Assembly: GCF_000143415.4 (NCBI RefSeq)
Contig: NW_003314268.1
Span: 3,361,502 to 3,425,501, forward strand
Length of the DNA stretch: 64,000 bases
Origin: Selaginella moellendorffii
Lineage: Eukaryota > Streptophyta > Lycopodiopsida > Selaginellales > Selaginellaceae
Direction: 5' to 3'
How positions within the stretch are numbered: position 1 is the stretch's first letter; every line of letters begins with the position of its first letter. Positions 37,540 to 49,978 of this stretch are shown piece by piece. The notes beneath the pieces are model-generated. The model saw only the letters and a program-made list of their open reading frames with translations, had not been told where the DNA came from and ran no database searches. A program made the position numbers and the translations under genes.

Positions 37540-38530
37540 GGAGCTTGGCAGAGGCCTCGTCCTTGGATTTCTCATCGGGAAAGTCTACCTAGCAGGTATT
37601 TTGCTCTTCGCAATGCCGCTCCCTCGAATGCGATCGATCAAGCCATATCTGCCACGGCTTTCGTCCAGGTAAGCGATCGCGTTGAGTAATGGAGTGATTT
37701 TCTTTTTTTTCTAGACGATCCAGAGAGATTTAAAGTACCTCTCCGATCCGGATCGAAACACCAGGCGAAAGGCATTGGAGCGCGTTGACAAGCTTATTGG
37801 GCCGAGTCTCGTTCTCCAGCCATGCTCCAGGTATTTTTTTCTTTCGCCTTTCTATCTCCCAAGCAAAAACCAAAGTTTGTTAGATTGTTTGTACTGAAAC
37901 TGGTCCCTTCACGACCCCGTAGAGAGCTGTCGAGTCGAGATGTAGGATTTTAAGTTCCAATGCTTCTGTGCTAATTTTGATGCAGGTGGAGCAAACAACC
38001 TTTGTGATAGTTCCTGCAATAGCTGAGCGGCTTTCCCTTTGTTTGGATCTGGAAAACTTTGTGACAGGGCAACTTCCAGTGCTTGAACATTCCGAAGAGA
38101 TACGTCTAAGTTTAATCAACTTGCTCAGTGCGATAATTTGTCAATGCTCAGTGGAGAGTGTTCCTGAGTTCTCTGAGCACATAGCAAGGGTGAGTTCAGT
38201 CTTAGTGGTTTTTTCTTTTGTGTTCCAATTGGCTGCTTTTGCAGGTAATCTGCGTGACGTTGTTGGATTCGTTTCACGAAACTAAAAAAGCTTCTTGTGT
38301 GCTGCTGTCTTGACTATGCAGTCGTACAGGTGTTATAGGTGAGAATGCAGATGCTATACTGAACGCACTTCCAAATATTTTGTATGCTCACTCAAGATGT
38401 TGAAAAAACGTTTCAAAGGTTTTCGGTTGTATCTGCACTCAGTGACGTTGTTTTGTGCAGGTTGTCAGCTCGTATGCTTGCCCAACACGTTGCTCCGGGC
38501 GTCAAAGCGGTCATTCTGATACAGTGAGAA
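37540..38530 (+). pseudogene. truncated DNAAF5 (HEATR2)-like gene
   Basis: Pieces of a HEAT-repeat protein are spread over several exon-like blocks on the plus strand. They are IQRDLKYLSDPDRNTRRKAL near 37714-37777, a block from 37987 to 38190 (IVPAIAERLSLCL, HSEEIRLSLINLLSA), and a shorter one near 38245-38285 (VICVTLLDSFHE). They are in the order and have the character of the N-terminal HEAT repeats of dynein axonemal assembly factor 5, which is needed in species with motile sperm. Nothing matching the remaining two thirds follows, and the blocks end abruptly near 38530. I infer a truncated copy. The family assignment rests on remembered motifs. Confidence 0.45.
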
Positions 38531-38913
38531 CGGCACATAAGCATTTTCTTTTCTCTCCCTGCGACCACGACATAGATATATTTACGAAACAAGAAAAGAC
38601 TTTCCAACGCACGACAATCAAAATGGCCGCTCACCAGAACGCTGGCTTGATCGTCAGTAGCAACATTAATTCCCGGCCAAAAACATAAGTTTCTTAGAAG
38701 AAAGAGAAGAGAAGAATGCTCCTGCCCACCTCACAGCAACATTCATATGATTTCTATACGAGAGCCCAAGCAAAAGGGTTCAAGCCTGCGTCGCACACAA
38801 GATAGGAGATACGAATTTGGAAGATATGTTACCTGACAGCTCGGACCCCGTGAACACACAAAGATGGCAAAAGAAAAATAAGAAACCCTAAAATTGAAAG
38901 CCGGATAAGAGGT

Positions 38914-40447
38914 ATGGAGGCGGCGTGGATCGGGCTAGAGGAGGACGGGGGTGGGAAGGCACTGCTCTTCCCTCTGCACAAATCCAAGCACCTCATGCTG
39001 GATGGCATCGCAGCGCACTGGGGGCTGGACCCGTGCACGCTCCGTGCCGCTGACTTGGCGCTGCTCAAGGACGCCGAGGGCAACTCGGTCTTGTCCCTGG
39101 ATCAGATCACCTCGTTGCTCTCCTCGCAGCTCAGTCACTCGCAGCTGGGCGACGGCCTCTCGCAGCAAACCCCTCTTGTCATCACTGGCAAGCGCCGCCG
39201 CGATTCCCTCTTTGAAGCCTCGGACACATTTCACGAAACGAAAGTGGGCAAAGCGCTTGCCGAAGTGGAAGCCAGGAAACAGGAACTCGACCGTCGCAGG
39301 CGGATGAATGCAGCGAAAAGTTACGCCATGAAGGAGGAGTTGTACCAGCACAAGAGAGTTCACAAGTACGTCCTGAAGCTTATGGGCAATTCACCGCCAA
39401 CTGTGGCGAACGCGCCTCTTCTGCAAGAAAAGGTGGGGAGCATGATTGGCGCGGTGCACCTCGTCTCTCGCCAATCGCCGCAGCCGCCGAGCATTGAGAG
39501 CCGCACGGGGATGGCGACTCTCATCAGGCCGAATGGCACCTGCTGGACAGCGCTGGGCTGCGTTGTGCCAGCGTCCAACAGCAGCAAAGGTGCCGACGAC
39601 GCCATCATGGTCAAGTTTCGGGATGCCCCGTGGTTCGAGTGCAAGATCAGTGCTACTTACAACGATTCGGTGGCGTGCCTGGAGCCAGTTGATGGCTCCC
39701 TCAATCTAAGCTTCGACACCTGCATGTGTGCGGAGAAATGGCGTTGCGAGTTGAAGTATGTGGTCACAGTGAGCAGCTACTCGGTGTGGCCGGATCTCAT
39801 CATGGGCGTCGTAGTTGGCGAAGGGGTGATGATGCCGTGTTCGACTGTCACCGAGCGGGGAGCTCCAGTTTTCCTTTCTTGCGGATACCTTGCTGGAGTT
39901 GTGGTGGCTCCTCAGCTTGGGCGATACCATAAAGGAGGGGTGAGGACGAGTAAGGGCAGGGAAGTGGAGCTCGCGCCCATTGCAAAGGTGCTGGAGGAAC
40001 TGGGGAAATCAAAGTACAAGAGCTACCTTGAGGGTGAGTTTGTAGTTATACTACTCTTTTTTATCATTCGCTAGCTGCATATGTATTTTAGGTGAGACGG
40101 ATATGATTATGGTTCTCAAAAGCCGCCAGCAGATGCTGGTGGAGTTTGCTCCCATCTCCTGGAAGCTACCAGAGCAGGAATGGAAGGATAATCATCCTCT
40201 GGAAGGTTTGTGTAATGCGTCTTCGTTTTACTTGTTCCTGAAAGCGTTTGTGGTTTTTGGTACAGAGTTTGCTGAGGCTGCAAAGTCTGTAAAGGGTAGA
40301 CCGTTGATACCCGGGAAAGCTCCCAGAGGGAAGCTGCGGACGAGGGAAGAGTCGAAGGCGATTAAAGAGAGAAAAGAGTTGGAGGCAAGACAAGTATTGG
40401 CAGCGAGAAAACAAATGGTGAGGACAGTTTATGGAGGCGACGAATGA
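38914..40447 (+). CDS. conserved-looking protein of unknown function
   Basis: Three exons (38914-40033, 40092-40205, 40266-40447) encode about 471 residues. The start follows a telo-box-like AAACCCTAAAA by about 20 bp. The N-terminal 90 residues are mixed, residues 95-150 are basic and likely helical (EVEARKQELDRRRRMNAAK), and the middle is beta-rich with several glycines. GAPVFLSCGYLAGVVV is loosely like the GxP..GxLxGV strands of trypsin-fold proteins, but no His-Asp-Ser triad is evident. The C-terminus is strongly charged (KAIKERKELEARQVLAARK). I do not recognise the family. Codon use and intact splicing argue that it is a real gene. Confidence 0.7.
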
Positions 40448-42537
40448 AGGAATTGTCGTGGAGTGAAATAACTAGTGTTCTGCAAACACTATGGTAAGAT
40501 TAAGCTAAGTATTTTACTTATTCCCTTGAGGCTTTGTGAATTTGGGCTGAATTACGAAATGGTCCTGTTTTTTTTTCAATATTTGTTATAAACATTCTTG
40601 AAAGTGTTATTATTTACTGTTGTATTTAAAACAGTTAAATACATAGTAGTTTACAAATTATACTTTATAAAATTTATATTAATTAATAATAGAAATAAAT
40701 TACATTTATATTAATTAATGATCTATGTTTGTTATTTTATTTTATCATATTTTTATTTTAATTTTATAATGTAATATTTTTAGTGATAGTGGATATACTT
40801 AAAATACGCTTGAATATTTTGGGATATTCTACCATCTAATGGTTATTATTCATTTAGATTAATCTTGTATTTACATTTTATAAAACACTAAAACACTTTT
40901 TCATATATTCTATTTTATTCTACCATCTAATGGTTGATATGTAATAAAATTAATCTTTAATTTATAAATTATAAATATGTTTATGATTATAGCCTTTCAA
41001 GCTAAATACAATAAACATTTTTGGGCTTAAAAGATGAGCTTTATAAATAATGCTTTAACACTTTAAAGTGTGAAAGAGTAAAGTTACACCATAAAAATAA
41101 AGACTCACAATATGGTTATTACAAGGAAACTGTTCAATTACTTAGAAATGCAATTACATGCTTACTCAAAAAGTTCATTGTTAAACATAATACAGATTCA
41201 TCAATCAAATGCAAATTTTGGAAAATTCACCAAACTTCATTCCAAAATATAATTATTAAAAATAAATGGCTTGTCTTTATGCCCATAGCTGTGTGATATA
41301 TATTCATTTAGCTTCATATCTACTTCTCTTCTAGTAAAACTTTCAAAATTCTTAATTGAATCACATATTAATTAATTGGGTTAATAAATAATATTAAATA
41401 GGATTGAGACTACTATTAGGCAAATCAAGTGTTATTGTATGCAATGGATACCAAATTATTTTGATATTATATACAGCTTACTTAAAATTAAATTATTATT
41501 GATATAGAAATATTCTTAATTATTTATATTAATAAAGGACTAAGATTCATTTAATATTACAATCCCAAGCCTCTAAACTTTAAGATTAGGAAATAGTGGG
41601 TGATATACCTAAACTGAGTTTGAGTTCATTTTGGATTGAATTTTGTCAACTTTATATAAGTAGATATCAGTTATAACTATCATTCAATATGTAATTTTGC
41701 TATTATAATTTTTTTGGATGAAATGAACTATTACTTTTTGTATTCATACAAAATATGACTTAATGTACTAGATCACCCTAGATCTATAATAGAGTAATAC
41801 TGCAAATATAATTACAAAGACTTTTATTTGAGTAATAAAAAATTACAATTTTTTTTAATTAAAAAAAGTATATTATGAATATTGGGTGGTCTAGATTCAA
41901 TCCAAATCATATGTTCATATACTAAATTATTAAAATTAATGTATTTATATATATTTACATGCATATCTATAATAATAAGGAAGAGTTGCTGAGGTTGCTA
42001 GATCCAATCAATGGCAGCTGATAAAAGGGTAAATTTCAAAAAGTTATTTTCTTAACTATGTCTTACTGAAATATTTTAATAAAGTTTTATCCTCACCAAT
42101 ATTATCTACCAGAACTTATATACCCATTAAGAATTTAGCTTTAAGTTGTAAATTACTCTATTTTTACTTTTTATGTGATCATATATAGAACCTTCAAGTA
42201 AAATTAAAAACCTATGTGTAAATTGTGATTTTAATTTTAGAGCACTAAAAAGTTATTCTCAATTAAATTGGCCTGGACATCTTCACCTGACTTCAAAACC
42301 AAGTAGAGATTGATTAGGCATAACTAATGTGATTTACTGTAATATGAAGATAATACTAATAATTCCAAAATACTTTATAGATAAATATAGTAAGTTTTAA
42401 AATGTTAGTGGTTTCGTAATTCTCTTTATGAGGAAGTTGTTTATATATTTAGCCAATAGCTTCGTGACACGTCGGCTCTACAATGTCATAGCGTGTTTTG
42501 CCCTGCTTGATGAGCGCCCTCCAGGAGGAGCTACGAT
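40448..42537. repeat. 2-kb AT-rich intergenic DNA with dispersed repeat
   Basis: This is very AT-rich and has no gene. Near 40815-40880 it shares a block (ATTTTGGGATATTCTACCAT and about 50 bases after it) with 15170-15240. A second weaker copy lies near 40910-40975. These are probably LTR or MITE remnants. Confidence 0.5.
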
Positions 42538-44052
42538 ATGGCGCTGCTCCCTTCCACCAATCGCGATCTACAATATGACAATGCCAAGCTTAGGCGGCGC
42601 TCGGCCATTCGGGTACGTTTTCTTGCTCTCCCGCTGGATCTAGCTCGATTTGTCGTGCCCTGAGCTGCCGACGATTGAAATGGATCGAAATCTCCGGGAT
42701 TTGGAAGCATCAGTGGCAATTGGGCCCGATCCGTGAGAGAATGCGTCGCGCTTCTTCAATCCAGCATTGTAGGGCTAGGTTTTGATCTCTCTCCGGCCTT
42801 CCATTGACTGTTTTTTTTTCCCTCTCGATCCTTCGAGTTTGTTTGTTTCCTCTTTATATAAGTGTGCTTTGGTTTTTGCTCTTTTCTTTTCACTGTAGAT
42901 TTTTTCTCTCGAGCTCTCAACGTTTGTGTGTCATTTTTTCCTAGCCATTTTGTTTCTCATTTATTGTTTTTATCGATGTGTTTGGTTTTCTTTCAGGTGG
43001 TAGTACGAGCTCTCTTCTCAAGTGGAGTACGAAGGAGGTGCTGCTCGTCATGCGGGCTAGGACAATTACTCGCACTGCTCATGTTGATGGGTCTCGGGTA
43101 CCTTGCATTCCTCCAGCCGGATCAATCCGGTCACACAAACAACAAGAGTTTGCTGCGGAATCTAGGGGGATACAATGGCCACAGGTGGATGAAGGACAGT
43201 CCTTTCCTCAAAAAGTTTTGGAGCACACACAGGCTCCCGAACTTACCACCAAAGCTCCGGCTCGGCCTGCTTCGACAAGTCAGTAGCTCCGGCAACTCTA
43301 GCAACCATCAAGAGAACGAGGTGAAGCTGCCATTTATCGCGGAAAGAAACAGCCCCGAGGAGCTCGTGTGGATAAAACGCCAAGCTGCCGTGGTCGACGC
43401 TTTCAAGCACGCGTGGAATGGTTACAAGCAGTTCGCTTTGGGATTCGACGAGTTGCAGCCAGTGAGTAGAAGAGGTATAAATGGTTTAGGAGGGATTGGA
43501 GCCACCGCGATCGACGCTTTAGACACCGCTATGATCATGGGACTAGACGACGTAGTAGAAGAGGCCGGGGGATGGATAGAAAAGGAGCTCGCGAACAGGT
43601 TTAGCCACCAGGGACAGGTAAACTTGTTTGAGACAACCATACGAGTGCTCGGAGGACTTTTGAGTGCGTACCATCTAAGCGGAGGTGACACTTCGGTGCC
43701 TGGTATAGACGGGAGTAAGAATGGAGTTGCTCTCTCGCCCGGACCGAAGCCCGAGGTCTATCTGAAGCTAGCGAAGGACTTGGGAGACCGGCTGATGGCC
43801 GCTTTTGAGGCGAGTCCGTCGGCGATTCCATTCTCGGACGTGGTTTTGTCGGCGAGAAGCGCTCATCCGGCTGCCGGTGAGCGTGGAGCGAGCAGCACGT
43901 CGGAGGTGACGACTTTGCAGCTCGAGTTTTGGTACTTGAGTAAAGTCACAGGTGATCCCAAGTATGGAAAGGCTGCAATGCGCGTCTTCGAGCACATCAA
44001 GGGACTCCCTAAGCTCGAGGGGCTGGTTCCTATTTACATGAAGTAAGTAAGC

Positions 44053-44085
<33 letters not shown>

Positions 44086-45205
44086 AGTTACTAATAAGGT
44101 GAGTGTTTGCTCTTTGCAGCCCGCATTCTGGAACGTTTCAAGGGAACAACATAAGACTCGGCTCGAGAGGGGACAGCTACTACGAATATCTGCTCAAGGT
44201 CTGGATCCAACAGGGAGGCGTTGGCGATGGACAGGATGTCCAATATCTTCGAGATATGTACGACGAAGCAATGGCGGGGGTCAAGCACCTTTTGGTCGCG
44301 AAGTCAGTACCAAATGGCCTCACTTTCATAGGCGAGCTTCCGAGTGGAAGAAACGAAGATTTCAGTCCGAAAATGGATCACTTGGTACGTTTACGTTTCG
44401 CATATAGCGCTGTCTTGTTTACTTTTGAGACTGATTCTGCTTCTCCTTGTGCAAGGTATGCTTTCTAGCCGGAAATCTTGCTCTAGGAGCAACTCGAGGA
44501 TTTCCCGAGAAGGATGCCAAGGAGTCCGGATTCTTGAGCGAGAAGGACGTGCAGGATCTGGCCCTTGCGAAAGAGCTAGCTAGAACTTGCTACGAGATGT
44601 ACAACGTGACTACTACCGGACTAGCTCCCGAGATAGCTTACTTTAGAACTGAGGTAAAGTCTGCCAAGCCTTCATCCTCTTCTTTTCTTCGCTGTCCTCG
44701 AAGAGTTTAACACCGGCTTGGAACAGGGCGATCACACGGAAGGCATGGATGGCGGCAAGCCTAACGCTCAATACAAAGAGGACATCATCATCAAGCCTCT
44801 GGATCGTCACAACCTTCTTCGCCCCGAGACGGTGGAGTCTCTTTTTGTATTGTATAGGATAACTGGCGACTCGATGTAAGTTTTTCTTCCTTTGGAGCGT
44901 CTCAAGAGCTTCTCTCTCACTCTTTGCTTACTTCCAGGTACAGGGAATGGGGATGGAAGATCTTCCAAGCCTTCGAAGCTCACACCAAGATCAGCACCGG
45001 TGGCTACAGCAGCATCGACGATGTCACGGTCGCGAATTCTTACAAGCGAGACAAGATGGAGACGTTCTTCCTGGGAGAAACGCTCAAGTACTTGTTCCTT
45101 TTGTTCGGGGAGGACGATGTTTTGCCGCTCAGCTACTTCGTCTTCAATACAGAGGCTCATCCCTTGCCAATTACGTGGGAAGGAGCAAACAGCGTTCTCT
45201 CATGA
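42538..45205 (+). CDS. MNS3: ER mannosyl-oligosaccharide 1,2-alpha-mannosidase (GH47), MNS3-like
   Basis: Six exons (42538-42612, 42997-44042, 44120-44384, 44456-44653, 44727-44875, 44938-45205) encode about 666 residues. Exon 1 gives a short cytosolic tail with [16 protein letters not shown], like the MNS3 N-terminus. A transmembrane anchor follows ([17 protein letters not shown]), which makes it a type II membrane protein. GH47 landmarks run in order: [66 protein letters not shown], and the calcium-binding Thr in [10 protein letters not shown] at the end. The HTEGMDGG and [11 protein letters not shown] blocks favour the MNS3 class over the Golgi MNS1/2 class. It trims the terminal mannose from Man9 N-glycans. 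Intron 1 (384 nt) is far longer than the others. Confidence 0.92.
44057..44086 (+). repeat. (TC)n microsatellite in a mannosidase intron
   Basis: A long CT dinucleotide run sits in intron 2, just after the GTAAGT donor. Confidence 0.9.
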
Positions 45206-45295
45206 AAAAGAATGAAGAAATTTTTTTTCCTTCCTCTTGCCCCTTTCGCCTTTTAGGGTTCTTGGGTAGACCTAGGGTTTAGGGCTTTAGGCGCC
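45206..45295 (+). promoter_or_regulatory. 90-bp mannosidase-PRMT1 gap with telo-box promoter
   Basis: Only 90 bp separate the mannosidase stop from the PRMT1 start. The gap contains TTTTAGGGTTCTTGGG and, 8-25 bp before the ATG, CCTAGGGTTTAGGGCTTT, a telo-box motif typical of plant housekeeping promoters. The upstream 3' end and the PRMT1 promoter must overlap. Confidence 0.6.
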
Positions 45296-47029
<1,734 letters not shown>

Positions 47030-47139
47030 GCCTCCGTTGCCTTTGATATTGTATTTTGCTTCCTCTTCTTTTGAACGCCAGCCACCACCTTTTCTACATG
47101 AGCTGGAAACTGCTGCAAGAAAGCCCATGCAACGTTAAA

Positions 47140-49962
47140 TCACCAAAGAGTTCCCGGTATGTGAGTCGGAGGAGCGACCAAGCAATCCAGCCCCAGGCCG
47201 AGCGCCGGCTTCCTTCCGTCGCACGAGCACACGCCCTTCTCGATGTGGTGGAACTCAACGTAGTCCCTTACGATTATCCTCCTGCCGCGGATCTTGGAGA
47301 AGAGCTTGATCGCGTGGTGGCAGTCGGCGCACAGCTTGAGGTTCTTGACCACTCGGATGGTGGTGCCGGGCAGCGTGCTCACCAGCCCCAGCACCACGGC
47401 CCTCTTGGCGCTGTGGTTCTTCTCCTCCACCTTGCATCCCCGCTCGATGGTCAGCTCGATGTTTAGCCGGTGGAGCTCCTCGTCAACGGCGGCCGCGTAA
47501 GGATGCGCCGCCGTCTCCCCCGCCACGATCTCGTGGATCTGGTTCCTCGTCTCGATGAAGCACCGCCCGACCTGGCGCTGGATCGAGTTGAGCTTGTCCG
47601 AGACGTTGAGCCGCTCCTGCCTGTAAGTCCGGACGCCCGAGTACATGTACGAGAGCGCGAAGTAGATCCCGGCGTTGTGAGGCTCCGTTTCTAGAGCCTT
47701 GTCCGCCGCCACCTTTGCTTTGTCGTAGAGGGTCGAGTGAGTCCGGCACGCCGCCAGGAGCGTCGTCCAAGTCACGGCGCTCGGCTCGAACGGCATGCTG
47801 TCGATGAGCTCCTCGGCCCGGCCCAGCAGCCCCGTCCGGCACAGCAGATCCACCACGCAGTCGTAGTGCGCCAGCGTCGGACTCACGCCGTAGTCCTGGA
47901 TCATGTTGGTGAAGTAGCTCCTCCCTTCCTTGAGTTTTCCACTGTGGCTGCAAGCGAAGAGCGCCGCCAGCAGCGCGACACTGTCCGGCGCCACCCCGTC
48001 CAGCTCCATCTCCGTGAACAACCGCAGCGTCTCTCGAAACTCGCCGTGGTGAGCCAGCGCCAGCATTGCCACCGTCCAAGTCACCACCGTCTTCCTCTCC
48101 AGCTTCGCAAACGTTCCCAGCGCGTCCTCGAGGCTGCCACACTTGCCATACATGTTTACCAGCGCGACCCCGACCTCCACTTCCTTCTCAAACCCGGCCG
48201 GAGCCAGCCTTGCGTGCGCAGCTCGGCCCTGGAGCAGCGCTCCCACCGTCGAGCAAGCCGTGAGCATCGCCAGGAACGTCAGAGAGTTTGGCTGCGCGTC
48301 CATGGAGTGGTAGAGGTTGAGCGCCTCCTTGCCATACCCCCACTGAGCATACGACCCCATGAGCGCGTTCCAAGTGATCGTGTTCTTGTCCGCCATCCCA
48401 TCAAAGAGCGACTTTGCAGCGTCGAGCACTCCACACCTCCCATACATGTTGAGCAGCGCCGTCCCCAGCACCACGTCTGGCTGCTGGATGATCCCACTCA
48501 CGAGCAGCCGGCTGTGGATCGCTCGTCCCTGGCTGAGAGCCCCGATGCTGGAGCAAGCGTCGAGAGCACTGATGAAAGTCACCCGGTCGGCCTTCCTCCC
48601 CTGCGACTCCATCTCCCTGTAGATCTCAAGAGCTTCCTCGCCGAGGCCGTGCTGTGCGTAGGCCGCGAGCATCGACGTCATGGTCACCGTGTTCTTGAGC
48701 GGCATGGTGTCGAAGACCCTCTTCGCCTCGGCGAGGCAGCCGCACTTCCCATAGGCGTTGACGAGCGACGAGGCGACGAACACGTCCCACTCCAAGCCCG
48801 AGAGCTCCAGCTTCTTGTGGATCCTCCGGACGTCCCCCGCCGCCTCCACGCCGCCGCAAGCATCGAGGACGTGGAGAAAGGTGACGGCGTCGGCCGCGAC
48901 CCCCTCGGGATCCATCCGCTGGAAGAGCTCCATAGCGTGGCCGCGATGCCCCTCCTGGGCATACGCCCCGATGATCACGTTCCACGACACCAAGTTCTTG
49001 GCAGTGATCTTCTCGAAGGCCTTCCGCGCCCTGTGGAGCTCCTTGCATCGCCCATACATGTTGACAAGCCCGTTCCCCAGGTGGGTGTGGTGATCCAGTT
49101 CCCGGGAAGAGATTTGCGCGTGGATGGCTCTCCCATCGTCGAGAAACTCTGCGCTGGAGCAGGCGGTGATGGCACTGAGCAGCATCACAGTGTCCGGGGG
49201 CTCGCTGGATACGGAGAGAAAGCGCTGGTAGAGCTCGAGCGCTTGGCGGCTATGCCCATGGAGCGCATACCCGGAGACCATGGCCGTCCACAGCGCCATC
49301 CTCTTGGAATCCACCGAGTAGTCGTCGAAGACGCGCCTAGCATCGTCCAAGCTCCCACACTTTGAATACATGTCCACCAGCGCGGTGGCCACCAGATCGT
49401 CCTCCTCGCCCGCCACCGCCACCGCCACCTCTCCTCCACCTCCTCGCCGCCACCACTGGCAATAGCGCTCGTGGAGTTCCCTGCCTTGCGAAAGAAACGC
49501 TGAGCCAAGGCGAGCGCAGGCAGAGATGGAGCTTACCAGATTGGAGGCGCTCCTGGGGACGCCCTCGAGATCCATCCTCTTGCCGATCTCCAGCGCCTCG
49601 CGCGGGAGATGGTTGCCCAGGTACGCCGAGAGCATGTTGTTCCAGGTGTAGGGCGTGCGCACTGGATCGCAGGCGCGGAATGCCGCCTCGGCATCCGCCA
49701 CGCTGCCGCATCTGCCATACATCTTCACCAGGTAGCTGGCGACGATGGGATCGGCGGCGCTGCGCTCGAGGAATCCGGATTCCAGGAGGTGCGCGTGCAA
49801 TCGCCTGCCCTGGGGCAGCGCGCGCTGCTCCAGGCAGCGCCGAAGCAGCGGGATATAGATTGCGGTACTGCCCGCCTCTCTGCTGCTGCAAATGCGATCG
49901 ATCGCAGCCTCCAGCGGCTCTTCGATCGGCCTGGTGCCGCCCCTGACGATCGATCGCGCCAT
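47140..49962 (-). CDS. DYW-class pentatricopeptide repeat protein with altered deaminase motif
   Basis: This intronless gene has 940 codons. After about 45 residues come roughly twenty PLS-type repeats with the usual NxLVxMYGKCG, VxWxxMLxAYAQHG and LxACSS patterns. An E-type region follows (PFEPSAVTWTTLLAACRTH), then a DYW-like deaminase domain with TLPGTTIRVVKNLKLCADCH and FHHIEKGVCSC. The active-site signature HSE reads HSA (KNHSAKRAVVLGL), so the catalytic Glu is missing. The protein does not end in DYW but runs on about 25 residues past CSC. Such proteins bind organelle RNA and specify C-to-U editing. This one may bind RNA but need a partner for deamination. No organelle target can be assigned with certainty. 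A CCCTAAA telo-box lies just upstream of the start. Confidence 0.92.
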   Translation of the reverse strand: MARSIVRGGTRPIEEPLEAAIDRICSSREAGSTAIYIPLLRRCLEQRALPQGRRLHAHLLESGFLERSAADPIVASYLVKMYGRCGSVADAEAAFRACDPVRTPYTWNNMLSAYLGNHLPREALEIGKRMDLEGVPRSASNLVSSISACARLGSAFLSQGRELHERYCQWWRRGGGGEVAVAVAGEEDDLVATALVDMYSKCGSLDDARRVFDDYSVDSKRMALWTAMVSGYALHGHSRQALELYQRFLSVSSEPPDTVMLLSAITACSSAEFLDDGRAIHAQISSRELDHHTHLGNGLVNMYGRCKELHRARKAFEKITAKNLVSWNVIIGAYAQEGHRGHAMELFQRMDPEGVAADAVTFLHVLDACGGVEAAGDVRRIHKKLELSGLEWDVFVASSLVNAYGKCGCLAEAKRVFDTMPLKNTVTMTSMLAAYAQHGLGEEALEIYREMESQGRKADRVTFISALDACSSIGALSQGRAIHSRLLVSGIIQQPDVVLGTALLNMYGRCGVLDAAKSLFDGMADKNTITWNALMGSYAQWGYGKEALNLYHSMDAQPNSLTFLAMLTACSTVGALLQGRAAHARLAPAGFEKEVEVGVALVNMYGKCGSLEDALGTFAKLERKTVVTWTVAMLALAHHGEFRETLRLFTEMELDGVAPDSVALLAALFACSHSGKLKEGRSYFTNMIQDYGVSPTLAHYDCVVDLLCRTGLLGRAEELIDSMPFEPSAVTWTTLLAACRTHSTLYDKAKVAADKALETEPHNAGIYFALSYMYSGVRTYRQERLNVSDKLNSIQRQVGRCFIETRNQIHEIVAGETAAHPYAAAVDEELHRLNIELTIERGCKVEEKNHSAKRAVVLGLVSTLPGTTIRVVKNLKLCADCHHAIKLFSKIRGRRIIVRDYVEFHHIEKGVCSCDGRKPALGLGLDCLVAPPTHIPGTLW

Positions 49963-49978
49963 CGAAAAGCCCTAAACC

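Noticed and set aside
47737-49365. 542-codon open frame antisense to the PPR gene
   Set aside because: This is again a composition shadow of a GC-rich repeat-coding gene. The predicted protein is His/Arg/Pro-rich with no domain.
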